Assembly: GCF_017084525.1 (NCBI RefSeq)
Contig: NZ_CP070950.1
Location: 930,001 to 994,000 of the forward strand
DNA length: 64,000 nucleotides
From: Conexibacter sp. SYSU D00693
GTDB taxonomy: Bacteria > Actinomycetota > Thermoleophilia > Solirubrobacterales > Solirubrobacteraceae
Direction of reading: 5' to 3'
The notes beneath the pieces are model-generated. The model saw only the letters and a program-made list of their open reading frames with translations. It was not told where the DNA came from and made no database searches. Below are positions 7,906 to 16,299 of the stretch, piece after piece. Numbering within the stretch: the first letter of the stretch is position 1; every line of letters begins with the position of its first letter. The translations under genes and the position numbers were made by a program.

Positions 7906-8527
7906 GCCGCTCGGCCAGCGCCACGAACTTCGCGTCGCGCTCGCCCGCCACGACGGTGGCCGGGACGTCGAGCGCGCCCAGGCGGTCCCACAGCGGCGGG
8001 TCCATGTGGCCGGTGCCGATCGTGCGCAGGACCTCGGCCAGGTGGCGCGGGTCGTTGCGCAGGAGGTCCTCCCGCCAGCGGGCGGCCGCCGCGGGCGGGG
8101 TGCCGGCGAAGAGCGGGAGCGCCTGCCAGCGGTCGGCGAACTGCTCGGGGGTGGCGTCCTGGGCCCACTCGGCGAGCGCCGCGTCGGCCGCGACCCGTGC
8201 CCGGCGCTCCGTGGGGTCCTCGATCCCGGCCGTCGTGGCGACCAGGACCAGGTGCGCGAACCGCTCGGGCGCGGCCAGCGCGGCGTGGAGCGCCAGCCGG
8301 CCACCCATCGAGTAGCCGGCGACGACGGCCGGGCGGTCGGGCTCGAGCTCGGCCACGACGTCCTGCGCGCAGTCGGCGAACGAGATCGGGCGGGCGCTGG
8401 CGCGCGTGCCGTGGCCGCGCACGTCCGGCGCGCGGACGTCGAGCCCGGCGGGGAGGTGCTCGCGGACGGGGTCCCACGAGCGCCCGGTGCCCGCGAAGCC
8501 GTGGAGCAGGACGACGGGCGCGGGCAT
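7793..8527 (-). CDS. menH: alpha/beta hydrolase, probable SHCHC synthase MenH
   Basis: 244 aa alpha/beta hydrolase. It has the HGFAG oxyanion segment near residue 9, nucleophile elbow GYSMGG near residue 72, a late acid in VVAGERD, and PGAGHGLPRE with the catalytic histidine. MenH eliminates pyruvate from SEPHCHC after MenD. The role is assigned mainly from context: it is divergent from menD with 21 bases between start codons. Its 3' end overlaps the DMT permease gene on the other strand by 113 bases. Confidence 0.82.
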   Translation of the reverse strand: MPAPVVLLHGFAGTGRSWDPVREHLPAGLDVRAPDVRGHGTRASARPISFADCAQDVVAELEPDRPAVVAGYSMGGRLALHAALAAPERFAHLVLVATTAGIEDPTERRARVAADAALAEWAQDATPEQFADRWQALPLFAGTPPAAAARWREDLLRNDPRHLAEVLRTIGTGHMDPPLWDRLGALDVPATVVAGERDAKFVALAERLSRALPRARLVLVPGAGHGLPREAPQPLARLLAAGAG

Positions 8528-8534
8528 CGGGCGG

Positions 8535-8541
8535 GATGATG
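8535..8541. promoter_or_regulatory. symmetric divergent -10 element between menH and menD
   Basis: Plus-strand GATGAT (8535-8540) ends 8 bases before the menD GTG. Minus-strand CATCAT (8541 to 8536) ends 8 bases before the menH ATG. Both match the xATxAT pattern of a -10 element, and the spacers are identical in length. Confidence 0.45.
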
Positions 8542-8548
8542 GCGCCCC

Positions 8549-10273
8549 GTGCCTGCCGGCCTCGACAGCCACCTCCTCCTGCGCGCCTTCTGCGACGAGC
8601 TCGTGCGCTGCGGCGTGCGCCATGCGGTGACGTCGCCCGGGTCGCGCTCCACGCCGCTGGTCCTGGCGCTGGCGCGCGAGCGGCGGCTGCGGTCGTGGTC
8701 GCACGTCGACGAGCGCAGCGCCGCGTTCTTCGCGCTGGGGACGGCGAAGGCCACGGGCGTCCCCGCGGCGGTCGCGTGCACGAGCGGGACCGCCGCGGCC
8801 AACTACCTGCCGGCGGTCGTCGAGGCCCACGAGGCGGGGGTCCCGATGGTGGTGCTCACCGCCGACCGGCCGCCCGAGCTGCGCGACGTCGGCGCCGGCC
8901 AGACCATCGACCAGCTCAAGCTCTTCGGCGCGAACGTCCGCTGGTTCGTCGAGCTCGACGTCGCCGAGGCCTCGCCGGAGCGCCTGGCGTGGGTGCGCCA
9001 GCTCGCCTGCCGCGTGGTGGGGGCGGCGCTCGGTGCCGCGGGCGGGCGTCCCGGCCCGGTCCACGTCAACGTGCCGCTGCGCGAGCCGCTCGTGCCGGAA
9101 GGCCCCCTGCCCGCACCCGAGCCCGCGGAGGCGGGACGGGCCGGCGGCCGGCCGTGGACGGCGCTCGAGCGTCGCGCCCCCGCGCCTCCGGGCGCGCGCC
9201 TGGCCGAGCTCGTCGCCGGCGCCCGGCGGCCGCTCGTCGTCGCGGGCCGCACGGAGCCCGCGGCGTCCGCCGCGCTGGCCGACGCCGCGGCGGCGCTGGG
9301 CTGGCCCGTGCTGGCCGACCCCCTCTCCGGCGCCCGGCGCGGCGGCGCGGCCATCGCCCACTACGACGCGCTGCTGCGCACCCCCGACCGCCTGCCCGGC
9401 CCACCGGACCTCGTGGTGCGCTGCGGCGACCTGCCGACCTCGAAGCCGCTGCGCCAGTGGCTCGCGGCGCTCGACCCCGCGACGACCACGCAGGTCGCCT
9501 TCTCCCCCACGGGCGTCTGGCACGACCCGCAGGCGACGCTCGCCGAGCTGCTGCCCGGCGACCCGGCCGCGGCGCTGGCGGCGCTGGGCACCCAGCCGCA
9601 GCCCGAGGGGGGCGCGTGGCTCGGCGCCTGGCGCCAGGCCGACGCGGCCGCCGCCCGGGCGCTGGACGCCACCCTGGCCGGCGGCCTCTCCGAGCCCGCC
9701 GTGGCCCGGGAGCTCGCCCGCGCGCTGCCGTCCCGCGGTGCCCTCGTCGTGGCGGCCTCGATGCCCGTGCGCGACGTCGAGACGTTCTGGCCCGCGCTCG
9801 ACGCTCCGGCGCGCGTGCTGGCCAACCGCGGCGCCAACGGCATCGACGGGACCGCCTCGACGGCCTTCGGCGTGGCCGCCGCGCACGACGGCCCGACCGC
9901 GCTGCTCGTCGGGGACGTGACCGTCGCGCACGACCTGGGCGGGCTGCTCGCCGCCAAGCGCCTGCACCTCCCCCTCGCCCTCGTCGTCCTCGACAACGCC
10001 GGCGGTGGCATCTTCGACTTCCTGCCGGTCGCCACCCAGACCGACGTCTTCGAGGAGCACGTCGCCACCCCGACCGGCCTGGACCTCGAGCAGGTCGCCC
10101 GGCTGTTCGACCTCGGCTACACCGCGCCGACGACGCTCGACGACCTGCGCGCCGACCTGCGCGACGCCCTCGCCGCACCCGCGGCGACGATGGTCCACGT
10201 CCGCACGGACCGCGCCCAGAACGTCGCCCTGCACCGGGCCTGCTGGGAGGCCGTCGCCACGGCGCTCGGATGA
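8549..10273 (+). CDS. menD: SEPHCHC synthase MenD
   Basis: 574 aa, thiamine-diphosphate enzyme joining isochorismate and 2-oxoglutarate in the first committed step of the classical menaquinone route. The N-terminal PYR domain shows TSPGSRSTPL and VDERSAAFFALG. The C-terminal PP domain shows the GDVTVAHDLGGL cofactor block and LDNAGGGIFDFLP, both MenD hallmarks. The GTG at 8549 starts the conserved N-terminus and no Shine-Dalgarno sequence is present. Its TGA stop is the first three bases of a 23-base palindrome that also ends the convergent menF. Confidence 0.97.
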   Translation: MPAGLDSHLLLRAFCDELVRCGVRHAVTSPGSRSTPLVLALARERRLRSWSHVDERSAAFFALGTAKATGVPAAVACTSGTAAANYLPAVVEAHEAGVPMVVLTADRPPELRDVGAGQTIDQLKLFGANVRWFVELDVAEASPERLAWVRQLACRVVGAALGAAGGRPGPVHVNVPLREPLVPEGPLPAPEPAEAGRAGGRPWTALERRAPAPPGARLAELVAGARRPLVVAGRTEPAASAALADAAAALGWPVLADPLSGARRGGAAIAHYDALLRTPDRLPGPPDLVVRCGDLPTSKPLRQWLAALDPATTTQVAFSPTGVWHDPQATLAELLPGDPAAALAALGTQPQPEGGAWLGAWRQADAAAARALDATLAGGLSEPAVARELARALPSRGALVVAASMPVRDVETFWPALDAPARVLANRGANGIDGTASTAFGVAAAHDGPTALLVGDVTVAHDLGGLLAAKRLHLPLALVVLDNAGGGIFDFLPVATQTDVFEEHVATPTGLDLEQVARLFDLGYTAPTTLDDLRADLRDALAAPAATMVHVRTDRAQNVALHRACWEAVATALG

Positions 10274-10293
10274 AAGGTGCCTGGCACCTTTCA
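10271..10293. repeat. 23-base perfect palindrome carrying the stop codons of menD and menF
   Basis: TGAAAGGTGCC-T-GGCACCTTTCA. The first TGA is the menD stop on the plus strand and the terminal TCA is the menF stop on the minus strand. The hairpin would form at the end of both mRNAs. It is a perfect member of the family at 4717-4837. Confidence 0.9.
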
Positions 10294-11733
10294 GGCCGCG
10301 AGGACCGGGAGCAGCGCGCCGAGCTTGATCTCGGTCTCGGCGAGCTCCGCGGCGGGGTCCGAGTCGCGCACGACGCCGACCCCGGCGTAGCAGCGGGCGA
10401 CCGGGCCTTCGAGCAGGGCGCAGCGCAGGGCGACGCAGAGCTCGCCGTCCTCGTGGAGGTCGGTCCAGCCGACGGGCCCGGCGTACCAGCCGCGGTCGAG
10501 GCCCTCGAGGGCCGGGATGAGCGGGGCGGCGACGGCGTGGGGCTCGCCGCCGACGGCGGGCGTCGGGTGCAGGACGCCGGCGAGCTCGATCGCGCTCACC
10601 GGCCTGGCGAGCTGCGCGCGGATCGGCGTGCCGAGGTGCTGGATGTTGGCCATCTTCACCAGCACCGGCTCCTCGGCGCTCGTGACCCAGACGGCGTGCG
10701 GCGCGAGGGCCCGCTCGATGCGGCGCGTGACGATCGCCTGCTCCTCGCGGTCCTTGGGCGACTGCAGGAGCTGCTCGCCGAGGTGCACGTCGACGGCGGG
10801 GTCGGCGCTGCGGCGGGTCGAGCCGGCGAGCGCGAGCGTCCCGGCGCGCAGGCCGTCGCGCCGGACGAGGAGCTCGGGCGAGGCGGCGACGAAGGCGCGT
10901 TCGCCGCGGCCGACGACGAAGACGTGGCAGGCGCGGAACGCCTCGCGCAGGACACCCAGCACGGCGGCCGCGTCGTGCGCCGCCGCGGCGTGCACCTCGA
11001 CCGACCGAGCGAGGACGACCTTCGACAGCCCGCCCTCGCGGATGCGCGCGACGGCGCGGGCGACGGCGGCCTCGTAGTGCTCGGGCGCCATGGTCGAGAC
11101 GACCCGCGCGCGGTCGCCGGCCGGCTCGGGATCCCACAGCGCCAGCGCCGGTGCGGGCACGAGCGAGGCCAGCCGGGCCTCGACGCGCCCGACGACCTCG
11201 TCGGCGACGTCGTCGGGCGCCACGAGCGCGCAGGCCGTCAGTCGCGCCTCGCCCCCGCGGCGCACGAGCGCCACCTCGGGGACGTGGAGCGAGGCGGCGC
11301 CGAAGCCCGCCCAGTGCGGCGCGCGCGGCGCCTGCGGGGTGAAGCCGAACCCGCCGACCGCGACCGGCCCGCTGCCCCGCGGCCCGTCGGGCGGGTCGCA
11401 CTGGGCCTCGGCGATGAGCGCCCGCCAGTCCGCCGCGAGCGCCCGGAAGCGCCCGTCGCCCTCGGCCTCGAGCGCCTGCACGCAGCCGAGCGCCGCGAGC
11501 GCGAAGCCCTCGCGGTCGGGCTGCTCGAAGCAGAACCACGGCTCGCCGGGCCGGCGCGACGCCGCGACGACGGCCGACGGGTCGACGTCGCCCGCGACCG
11601 GGACGGTGACCGCGGCGAGGGCCGCGCCGCGGCGGCGCGCCCGGCGCAGCGCCCGCTCCACGTGGCGGGCCAGGCGCTCGCGGTCGGCGCGCCGGAGGGC
11701 GAAGGCGGGTGCCTGGCCGGTGCGCAGCTCCAT
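10291..11733 (-). CDS. menF: isochorismate synthase MenF
   Basis: 480 aa chorismate-binding enzyme converting chorismate to isochorismate. Conserved blocks lie in the C-terminal half: GGLSKVVLAR, VVGRGERAFVAASPELLVRR, GSTRR, KDREEQAIVTRRIE, VKMANIQHLGTPI, LHPTPAVGGEP and CYAGVGVV. The family also contains salicylate and anthranilate synthases; the men context supports MenF. The frame is open upstream, but ATG 11733 is preferred because a TAGCCT box lies 8 bases before it. The gene converges on menD. Confidence 0.94.
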   Translation of the reverse strand: MELRTGQAPAFALRRADRERLARHVERALRRARRRGAALAAVTVPVAGDVDPSAVVAASRRPGEPWFCFEQPDREGFALAALGCVQALEAEGDGRFRALAADWRALIAEAQCDPPDGPRGSGPVAVGGFGFTPQAPRAPHWAGFGAASLHVPEVALVRRGGEARLTACALVAPDDVADEVVGRVEARLASLVPAPALALWDPEPAGDRARVVSTMAPEHYEAAVARAVARIREGGLSKVVLARSVEVHAAAAHDAAAVLGVLREAFRACHVFVVGRGERAFVAASPELLVRRDGLRAGTLALAGSTRRSADPAVDVHLGEQLLQSPKDREEQAIVTRRIERALAPHAVWVTSAEEPVLVKMANIQHLGTPIRAQLARPVSAIELAGVLHPTPAVGGEPHAVAAPLIPALEGLDRGWYAGPVGWTDLHEDGELCVALRCALLEGPVARCYAGVGVVRDSDPAAELAETEIKLGALLPVLAA

Positions 11734-11741
11734 CGCCCGAC

Positions 11742-11747
11742 AGGCTA
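11742..11747 (-). promoter_or_regulatory. -10 box of menF (TAGCCT)
   Basis: TAGCCT ends 8 bases before ATG 11733; no ribosome-binding sequence intervenes. Confidence 0.5.
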
Positions 11748-11811
11748 GACCGGGACCTGGCGCGCCGCCGTGCGACCGCGCACAGCAGGTCTCGGGCACC
11801 GGCTGCAGCAG

Positions 11812-11828
11812 CAGGTGTCAGCCACCTG
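11812..11828. repeat. CAGGTGTC-type palindrome, one mismatch (copy 5)
   Basis: CAGGTGTC-A-GCCACCTG, in the 106-base gap between the menF start and the stop of the PhoX-like gene. It differs by one base from the perfect 17-base palindrome at 58134 and shares the GGTGYC/GRCACC core with the copies around menC and menD. Confidence 0.7.
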
Positions 11829-11839
11829 CCGTGGTCGGG

Positions 11840-13414
11840 TCAGCCGGCCGCGCGGCGGGCGGGGGTCCCGCGCTGCTCGCCGCCGCCGCGGCGCAGCTCG
11901 ACCGGGCGCGTGGCGCGGCGGCTGCCGGGCCCCGTGACGACGACGTCCGCCGCGATGCGCCGGCCGCGCAGCCGGCGCAGGTCGTCGCGCGCCGAGCGGG
12001 CGACCTTCAGCGTCACCCTCCTGCGCCCGGCCGCGGTGACGTCGACGACCCGGCGGGCCAGCGTCAGACGCTTGCCGCCGGCCGTCGCCTGGAGACGCAC
12101 CACGTGGCGCCCGGGCGCCGCCGCGTCGAAGCTCACCGGCAGCCCCTGGTCGCGGAAGGTCGCCAGGCGCATCGCCGGGCGCGCCCGCACCGCCATCGGC
12201 GTGGCCGAGCCCGTGGGCAGCAGCGTCTTGCGCTGGGCGACCTTGCGGAACGGGCCGGTCACCTCGAACGTCATCCCCAGGCCGACGCCCGCGCGCTGCG
12301 AGGAGAAGTACAGCCGCTCGCCCGACGGGTCGAACGTCGCGCCGGAGAGCTCGGTGTCGGCGCCGGTGTGCAGCGGTCCGCTGAGCTTGACGAACGGCGC
12401 GACCTCGCGGTCGGGCGTCAGCAGCACCATCTGCAGGTCGTCGGCGTCCTCGCACACGAGCAGGTCGCCCGACGGCGCGTGGACGGTCAGCGCGTCGGGG
12501 TCGCGCAGCGGCGCGTCGTCGCCGACGACCTTGGCGTCGTAGACGCACTCGAGGCGCTCGGTGGCACATTCGTAGGCCCACACCCGGTCGTCGCTGGTCG
12601 ACGAGAAGTAGACGACGCCGGAGTCGAACCACATCCCCTCGCCGCGCTTGAAGCGCTGCGCGCCCTCGACCTGCCGGCGCACCGGCGTGCCGCGCTGGGC
12701 CAGCGGGTCAGGGACCGCGAGCCAGCGCACACGTCCGTCCTCCATCGGCCCGGCGACCTCCAGCGTCCCGGCCGACAGGTCGGGGTACGACGCCGGCGTG
12801 AACCGGTAGAAGCCCGAGTCGCCCTCGTCCTCGGTGAGGTACAGGCGCTTGCCGACCGGGTCGACGACCGCCGCCTCGTGGGTGAAGGCGCCCATGGCGG
12901 GCCGCGCCACGGCGCGCACCTCCCCCGTGGGGTCGCACTCCCACACCAGGCCGCCGTCGACCTCCTCGCAGCTCAGCCACGTCCCCCACGGCGTCTGCCC
13001 GCCACCGCAGTTCGTCGACGTGCCCGAGAGGATGGAGCGCGCCCCCATCACCCGGCCGCTGCGGTCGAAGGTGATGGACGACGCGCCGCCGATGACCGGG
13101 ACCTCGGAGTTCACGGCGAGGATCCAGCCACCGTCGGGCTGCGGGTAGGTCGCCGCGCCGTCCGGGAACGGCGGCCAGATGAACCCGGTGCCCGGCACCG
13201 GCACCCCGGAGGCCGCCACGAGACGCGACGTGAAGCCCTCGGGGACCGCGACACCGAAGCGGTCGGGCGACAGCGGCGGGCCGTACGGACCGCGCCCGGC
13301 GCGCGCCGGCGACTGCGCGAGCGCCTGGCGCCACCACGACGGGCCCATGGCGAGCGCCGAGGCGCTCAGGACGGAGGTCTGCAGGAACCGGCGGCGCGAG
13401 ACGACGTGTGGCAC
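11840..13414 (-). CDS. Tat-exported PhoX/DUF839-family phosphatase-like protein
   Basis: 524 aa. The N-terminus (SRRRFLQTSV, a hydrophobic run, then a signal-peptidase-like AQS) is a twin-arginine signal, so the folded protein is exported. The body matches the DUF839/PhoX beta-propeller: GFIWPPFPDGAATYPQPDGGWILAVNSE, a cysteine-containing GTSTNCGGGQTPWGTWLSCEE block, FTHEAAVVDP and GEGMWFDSGVVYFSS. PhoX enzymes are calcium/iron-dependent phosphomonoesterases; activity on phosphate esters is inferred. About the last 100 residues form a basic beta-rich extension. GTG 13414 is the start that places the Tat motif correctly. Confidence 0.88.
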   Translation of the reverse strand: MPHVVSRRRFLQTSVLSASALAMGPSWWRQALAQSPARAGRGPYGPPLSPDRFGVAVPEGFTSRLVAASGVPVPGTGFIWPPFPDGAATYPQPDGGWILAVNSEVPVIGGASSITFDRSGRVMGARSILSGTSTNCGGGQTPWGTWLSCEEVDGGLVWECDPTGEVRAVARPAMGAFTHEAAVVDPVGKRLYLTEDEGDSGFYRFTPASYPDLSAGTLEVAGPMEDGRVRWLAVPDPLAQRGTPVRRQVEGAQRFKRGEGMWFDSGVVYFSSTSDDRVWAYECATERLECVYDAKVVGDDAPLRDPDALTVHAPSGDLLVCEDADDLQMVLLTPDREVAPFVKLSGPLHTGADTELSGATFDPSGERLYFSSQRAGVGLGMTFEVTGPFRKVAQRKTLLPTGSATPMAVRARPAMRLATFRDQGLPVSFDAAAPGRHVVRLQATAGGKRLTLARRVVDVTAAGRRRVTLKVARSARDDLRRLRGRRIAADVVVTGPGSRRATRPVELRRGGGEQRGTPARRAAG

Positions 13415-13440
13415 ACGCCCATCAGACCGGACGGGGGTGC

Positions 13441-13472
13441 CACACGCGTCACCGCGCGGTGAACGGCGTGTG
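13441..13472. terminator. nested hairpin between ilvN and the PhoX-like gene
   Basis: An outer inverted repeat CACACGC/GCGTGTG encloses the perfect 14-base palindrome TCACCGCGCGGTGA. It starts 18 bases after the ilvN stop on the minus strand and could end the ilvBN mRNA. There is no U-run, so termination may depend on Rho or on the hairpin alone. Confidence 0.5.
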
Positions 13473-13489
13473 AGCCGCTCGTGAAGCCG

Positions 13490-14056
13490 CTACGTCTCGG
13501 CGCGCCCGCGCGAGATCGCGATCTCGCCGGTGCGCATCATCTCGACCAGCCCGAACGGCCGGACCATCCGGTCGAACGCGTCGATCTTGTCGGTCGTGCC
13601 CGTGATCTCCATGATCAGCGAGCGCTTGCCGACGTCGACGACCTTGCCGCGGAAGATCTCGCAGATCTGCAGGACCTCGGCGCGCTGCTGGCCGTCGACC
13701 GCGACCTTGAACATCGCGAGCTCGCGCGCGACCGTCTCGGCCGGCTCGAGGTCGCGGATCTTCAGGACGTTGATCAGCTTGTGCAGCTGCTTGGTGACCT
13801 GGTCGATCGGGTGCAGGGCCCCGTCGAGGGTCAGGGTGATCCGCGAGATGCGGTCGTCGTCGGTCGGTCCGACCGTCAGCGTGTCGATGTTGAAGCCGCG
13901 CCGGGCGAACAGCCCCGCGATGCGGGTCAGGACGCCGGGCTTGTCCTCCACCAGGATGGAGAGGACGTGCTTGCGGCCGGTGCGCAGCGAGCCGGAGGCC
14001 TCGAGCTCCTCGAGGCTCAGCAGCTCCTTGGTGCCGGGATCGCCCACGAGCGCCAC
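13490..14056 (-). CDS. ilvN: acetolactate synthase small (regulatory) subunit IlvN
   Basis: 188 aa. The N-terminal ACT domain (HVLSILVEDKPGVLTRIAGLFARRG, about residues 28-105) binds valine for feedback control. The C-terminal domain (about 110-180) includes EIFRGKVVDVG and the FDRMVRPFG block. It pairs with IlvB for branched-chain amino acid synthesis. The GTG start follows the ilvB TAG stop with no gap, so the two are translationally coupled. No ilvC follows, unlike many ilvBNC operons. Confidence 0.96.
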   Translation of the reverse strand: MALVGDPGTKELLSLEELEASGSLRTGRKHVLSILVEDKPGVLTRIAGLFARRGFNIDTLTVGPTDDDRISRITLTLDGALHPIDQVTKQLHKLINVLKIRDLEPAETVARELAMFKVAVDGQQRAEVLQICEIFRGKVVDVGKRSLIMEITGTTDKIDAFDRMVRPFGLVEMMRTGEIAISRGRAET

Positions 14057-15745
14057 CTAGCCCACCATGTCGCGGGCGGCGGCGCCGGGCGCGATCATCG
14101 GGTACACGTTCTCCTCGCGCGTCACGCGGACGTCGACCATGACGGGGCCGGGCGTCGCGAACGCCGCCTTGAGGTCGTCGACGAGCGTCGTCTTGTCCTC
14201 GAGGCGGATGCCGGTCGCGCCGTGGGCCTCGGCGAGCTTGACGAAGTCCGGCCACGGGGCGGTGTCGGGCCGCAGGTCCACGTGGGAGTAGCGCTTCTCC
14301 CAGAAGAGCTCCTGCCACTGGCGGACCATGCCCAGGTAGCCGTTGTTGAGGATGACGGTCTTGACGTCGATCCCCTCGGTGGCGCAGGTCGACAGCTCCT
14401 GCATGTTCATCTGGATGGAGCCGTCGCCGGTCACGCAGACCACGAGCTCGTCGGGCTTGCCGACCTTGGCGCCCATCGCGGCCGGCAGGCCGAAGCCCAT
14501 CGTCCCCAGGCCACCGCTCTGCAGCCACGTGCGCGGCCGCGAGAAGTGGAAGTGCTGGGCCGTCCACATCTGGTGCTGGCCGATGTCGGTGGCGACGATG
14601 CCCTCGCCGCCGGTCGCCTCGTAGAGCGCCTGGATGACGCGCTGCGGGCGGATCTCGGTGCCCTCGGTGTCGTCGAAGCGCAGCGGGTGCTTGGACTGCC
14701 AGTCGCGGATGCGCTGCCACCAGGCGTCGAGCCGCGTCGCGTCGGTCTCCAGGGCGCGGTACTCGGCCGTGAGCTTCGCCAGGACCTTCTTGGCGTCGCC
14801 CACGATCGGGATGTGCGCCGGCACGTTCTTGGAGATCTCGGCCGGGTCGATGTCGATGTGGATGAACTTCGCGCGCGGGGCGAACTCGCTGAGCTTGCCG
14901 GTCACGCGGTCGTCGAACCGGGCGCCGATGCAGCAGATGAGGTCGGCCTCGTCCATGGCGTAGTTCGCCGTGCGCGTGCCGTGCATGCCGGGCATGCCCA
15001 GCCACTGCTCGTGCGGGGCCGGGAACGCGCCCAGCGCCATGAGCGTGCAGGTCACGGGGAAGCGGTCCGACGCCGCCAGCTCGCGCAGCTCCTCGGAGGC
15101 GTTGGCGTTGATGACGCCGCCGCCGACGTAGAGCACGGGACGCCGCGCCGACGCCAGCGCCTTGGCGGCCTGGCGGATCTGCTTGGCGTTGCCCTCGGTC
15201 GTGGGCTGGTAGCCGGGCAGCCGCACGTCGGTGACCGGCTCGTAGTCGATGTCGGCCCGTGAGAGGTCGACCGGGATGTCCACCACGACCGGCCCGGGGC
15301 GGCCCGTGCGCGCGAGGTGGAAGGCCTCGTGGATCGCGCGGGGCACCTCGGTCGGGTGCTGGATCATGAAGGAGTGCTTGACGGCCGGCATCGTGATGCC
15401 GATGACGTCGGTCTCCTGGAAGCCGTCGGTGCCGAGCAGGTGCGTGCCGACCTGGCCGGTGATGAACACCGTCGGGCACGAGTCCATCATCGCGTCGACG
15501 ATCGGCGTGACGACGTTCGTGGCGCCCGGACCCGACGTGGCGAAGCACACGCCGACCTTGCCGGTCGCCTTGGCGTAGCCCTGCGCGGCGTGGCCGCCGC
15601 CGGCCTCGTGGCGGACGAGGACGTGGCGGATCCCAGCGTCGTAGAGGGCGTCGTAGGTCGGGATGTTCGCCCCGCCCGGGAGGCCGAATACGACGTCGAC
15701 ACCCTCCGCCTTCAGGCACTCCATCACGGCATCAACTGCTCGCAT
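14057..15745 (-). CDS. ilvB: acetolactate synthase large (catalytic) subunit IlvB
   Basis: 562 aa ThDP- and FAD-dependent enzyme making acetolactate or acetohydroxybutyrate from pyruvate. It shows FGLPGGANIPTYDAL, VRHEAGGGHAAQGYA with the catalytic glutamate, the central FAD domain, and the GDGSIQMNMQELST cofactor motif. The frame is open to 15787, but ATG 15745 has AGGAGG ten bases upstream and begins the conserved MRAVDAVMECLKAEGV, so it is the likely start. This is one of the few genes here with a strong Shine-Dalgarno sequence. Confidence 0.96.
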   Translation of the reverse strand: MRAVDAVMECLKAEGVDVVFGLPGGANIPTYDALYDAGIRHVLVRHEAGGGHAAQGYAKATGKVGVCFATSGPGATNVVTPIVDAMMDSCPTVFITGQVGTHLLGTDGFQETDVIGITMPAVKHSFMIQHPTEVPRAIHEAFHLARTGRPGPVVVDIPVDLSRADIDYEPVTDVRLPGYQPTTEGNAKQIRQAAKALASARRPVLYVGGGVINANASEELRELAASDRFPVTCTLMALGAFPAPHEQWLGMPGMHGTRTANYAMDEADLICCIGARFDDRVTGKLSEFAPRAKFIHIDIDPAEISKNVPAHIPIVGDAKKVLAKLTAEYRALETDATRLDAWWQRIRDWQSKHPLRFDDTEGTEIRPQRVIQALYEATGGEGIVATDIGQHQMWTAQHFHFSRPRTWLQSGGLGTMGFGLPAAMGAKVGKPDELVVCVTGDGSIQMNMQELSTCATEGIDVKTVILNNGYLGMVRQWQELFWEKRYSHVDLRPDTAPWPDFVKLAEAHGATGIRLEDKTTLVDDLKAAFATPGPVMVDVRVTREENVYPMIAPGAAARDMVG

Positions 15746-15788
15746 GCGCTCCGACCTCCTCTCGACTCGTTCGCCGTCAGGACGCACA

Positions 15789-15809
15789 GAGCCGCCCCGG
15801 TGGCGGCTC
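15789..15809. terminator. GC hairpin between the zinc-ribbon gene and ilvB
   Basis: GAGCCGCC-CCGGT-GGCGGCTC, eight-base arms, begins 2 bases after the minus-strand stop at 15812 and lies 44 bases before the ilvB start. Terminator of the upstream gene is the simplest reading. It could also be part of an ilvB leader, but I see no leader peptide rich in branched-chain codons. Confidence 0.45.
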
Positions 15810-15811
15810 GT

Positions 15812-16093
15812 CTACGCGCGAGTGTACCGAGGGTCGAGCGACGCCTCGGCAGGGAACTCGAGCTCGGCGCCGCACCGCGTGCAGAGCGCGTCGTGGAGCT
15901 TGACCCGGCGCCCGCACGTCGGGCACTCGCCGTCGGGCTCCTCGCTCTCCCAGCGGTAGACGACCGCCGTCAGCAGCCCGATGAACGGGACCAGGCCGCT
16001 GATGATGAACCAGATCCAGAACGACGAGCCCTTGAGGTGGCCGATGATGCCGCCGGCGAGGGCGAACGAGAGGGCGATGGTGAGGTAGACCAC
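15812..16093 (-). CDS. small membrane protein with C-terminal zinc ribbon
   Basis: 93 aa, GTG start. Two hydrophobic helices (about residues 1-20 and 25-47) are followed by a zinc ribbon with two CxxC knuckles (CPTC and CTRC, near residues 58-74). The function is unknown; the ribbon suggests a metal-stabilised cytoplasmic tail. It is the last of a run of small minus-strand genes, 16 bases after the 56-aa gene. Confidence 0.7.
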   Translation of the reverse strand: MVYLTIALSFALAGGIIGHLKGSSFWIWFIISGLVPFIGLLTAVVYRWESEEPDGECPTCGRRVKLHDALCTRCGAELEFPAEASLDPRYTRA

Positions 16094-16109
16094 CGGGGCC
16101 TCCGCGGCG

Positions 16110-16280
16110 TCAGAGCGTCCGGACGGCCCAGATGACGGCGACGACCGCCACGATCACGGCGAGCGTCGTGGCGATCCCCGCGACGATCCCGATGACGATC
16201 TTCAGCAGGATCCACGCGGCGACCGCGAGGACGACGATCGCCAGGAGCCGGCGACCGAGCGAGGAGGCGGCCTCTTGCAC
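16110..16280 (-). CDS. 56-aa predicted membrane protein
   Basis: The GTG at 16280 opens a 56-aa frame: a short amphipathic start (QEAASSLGRRLL) followed by two adjacent hydrophobic stretches (LLAIVVLAVAAWILLKIVIG and AGIATTLAVIVAVVAVIWAV). A TACCCT box 7 bases before the GTG and strong third-position GC support it. No family is recognised. Confidence 0.65.
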   Translation of the reverse strand: MQEAASSLGRRLLAIVVLAVAAWILLKIVIGIVAGIATTLAVIVAVVAVIWAVRTL

Positions 16281-16287
16281 GCCCCCT

Positions 16288-16293
16288 AGGGTA
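16288..16293 (-). promoter_or_regulatory. -10 box TACCCT of the 56-aa membrane protein
   Basis: Ends 7 bases before GTG 16280 and starts 7 bases after the stop of the next upstream small gene. Confidence 0.45.
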
Positions 16294-16299
16294 CTCCGG

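Noticed and set aside
8197-11748. 1183-aa plus-strand frame over menH, menD and menF
   Set aside because: It crosses three recognised genes in other frames or strands and has no domain-like sequence.
15746-15811. Branched-chain attenuator upstream of ilvB
   Set aside because: A hairpin is present, but I see no short leader frame rich in Leu, Val or Ile codons, and the hairpin directly follows the stop of the upstream gene, so a terminator is simpler.
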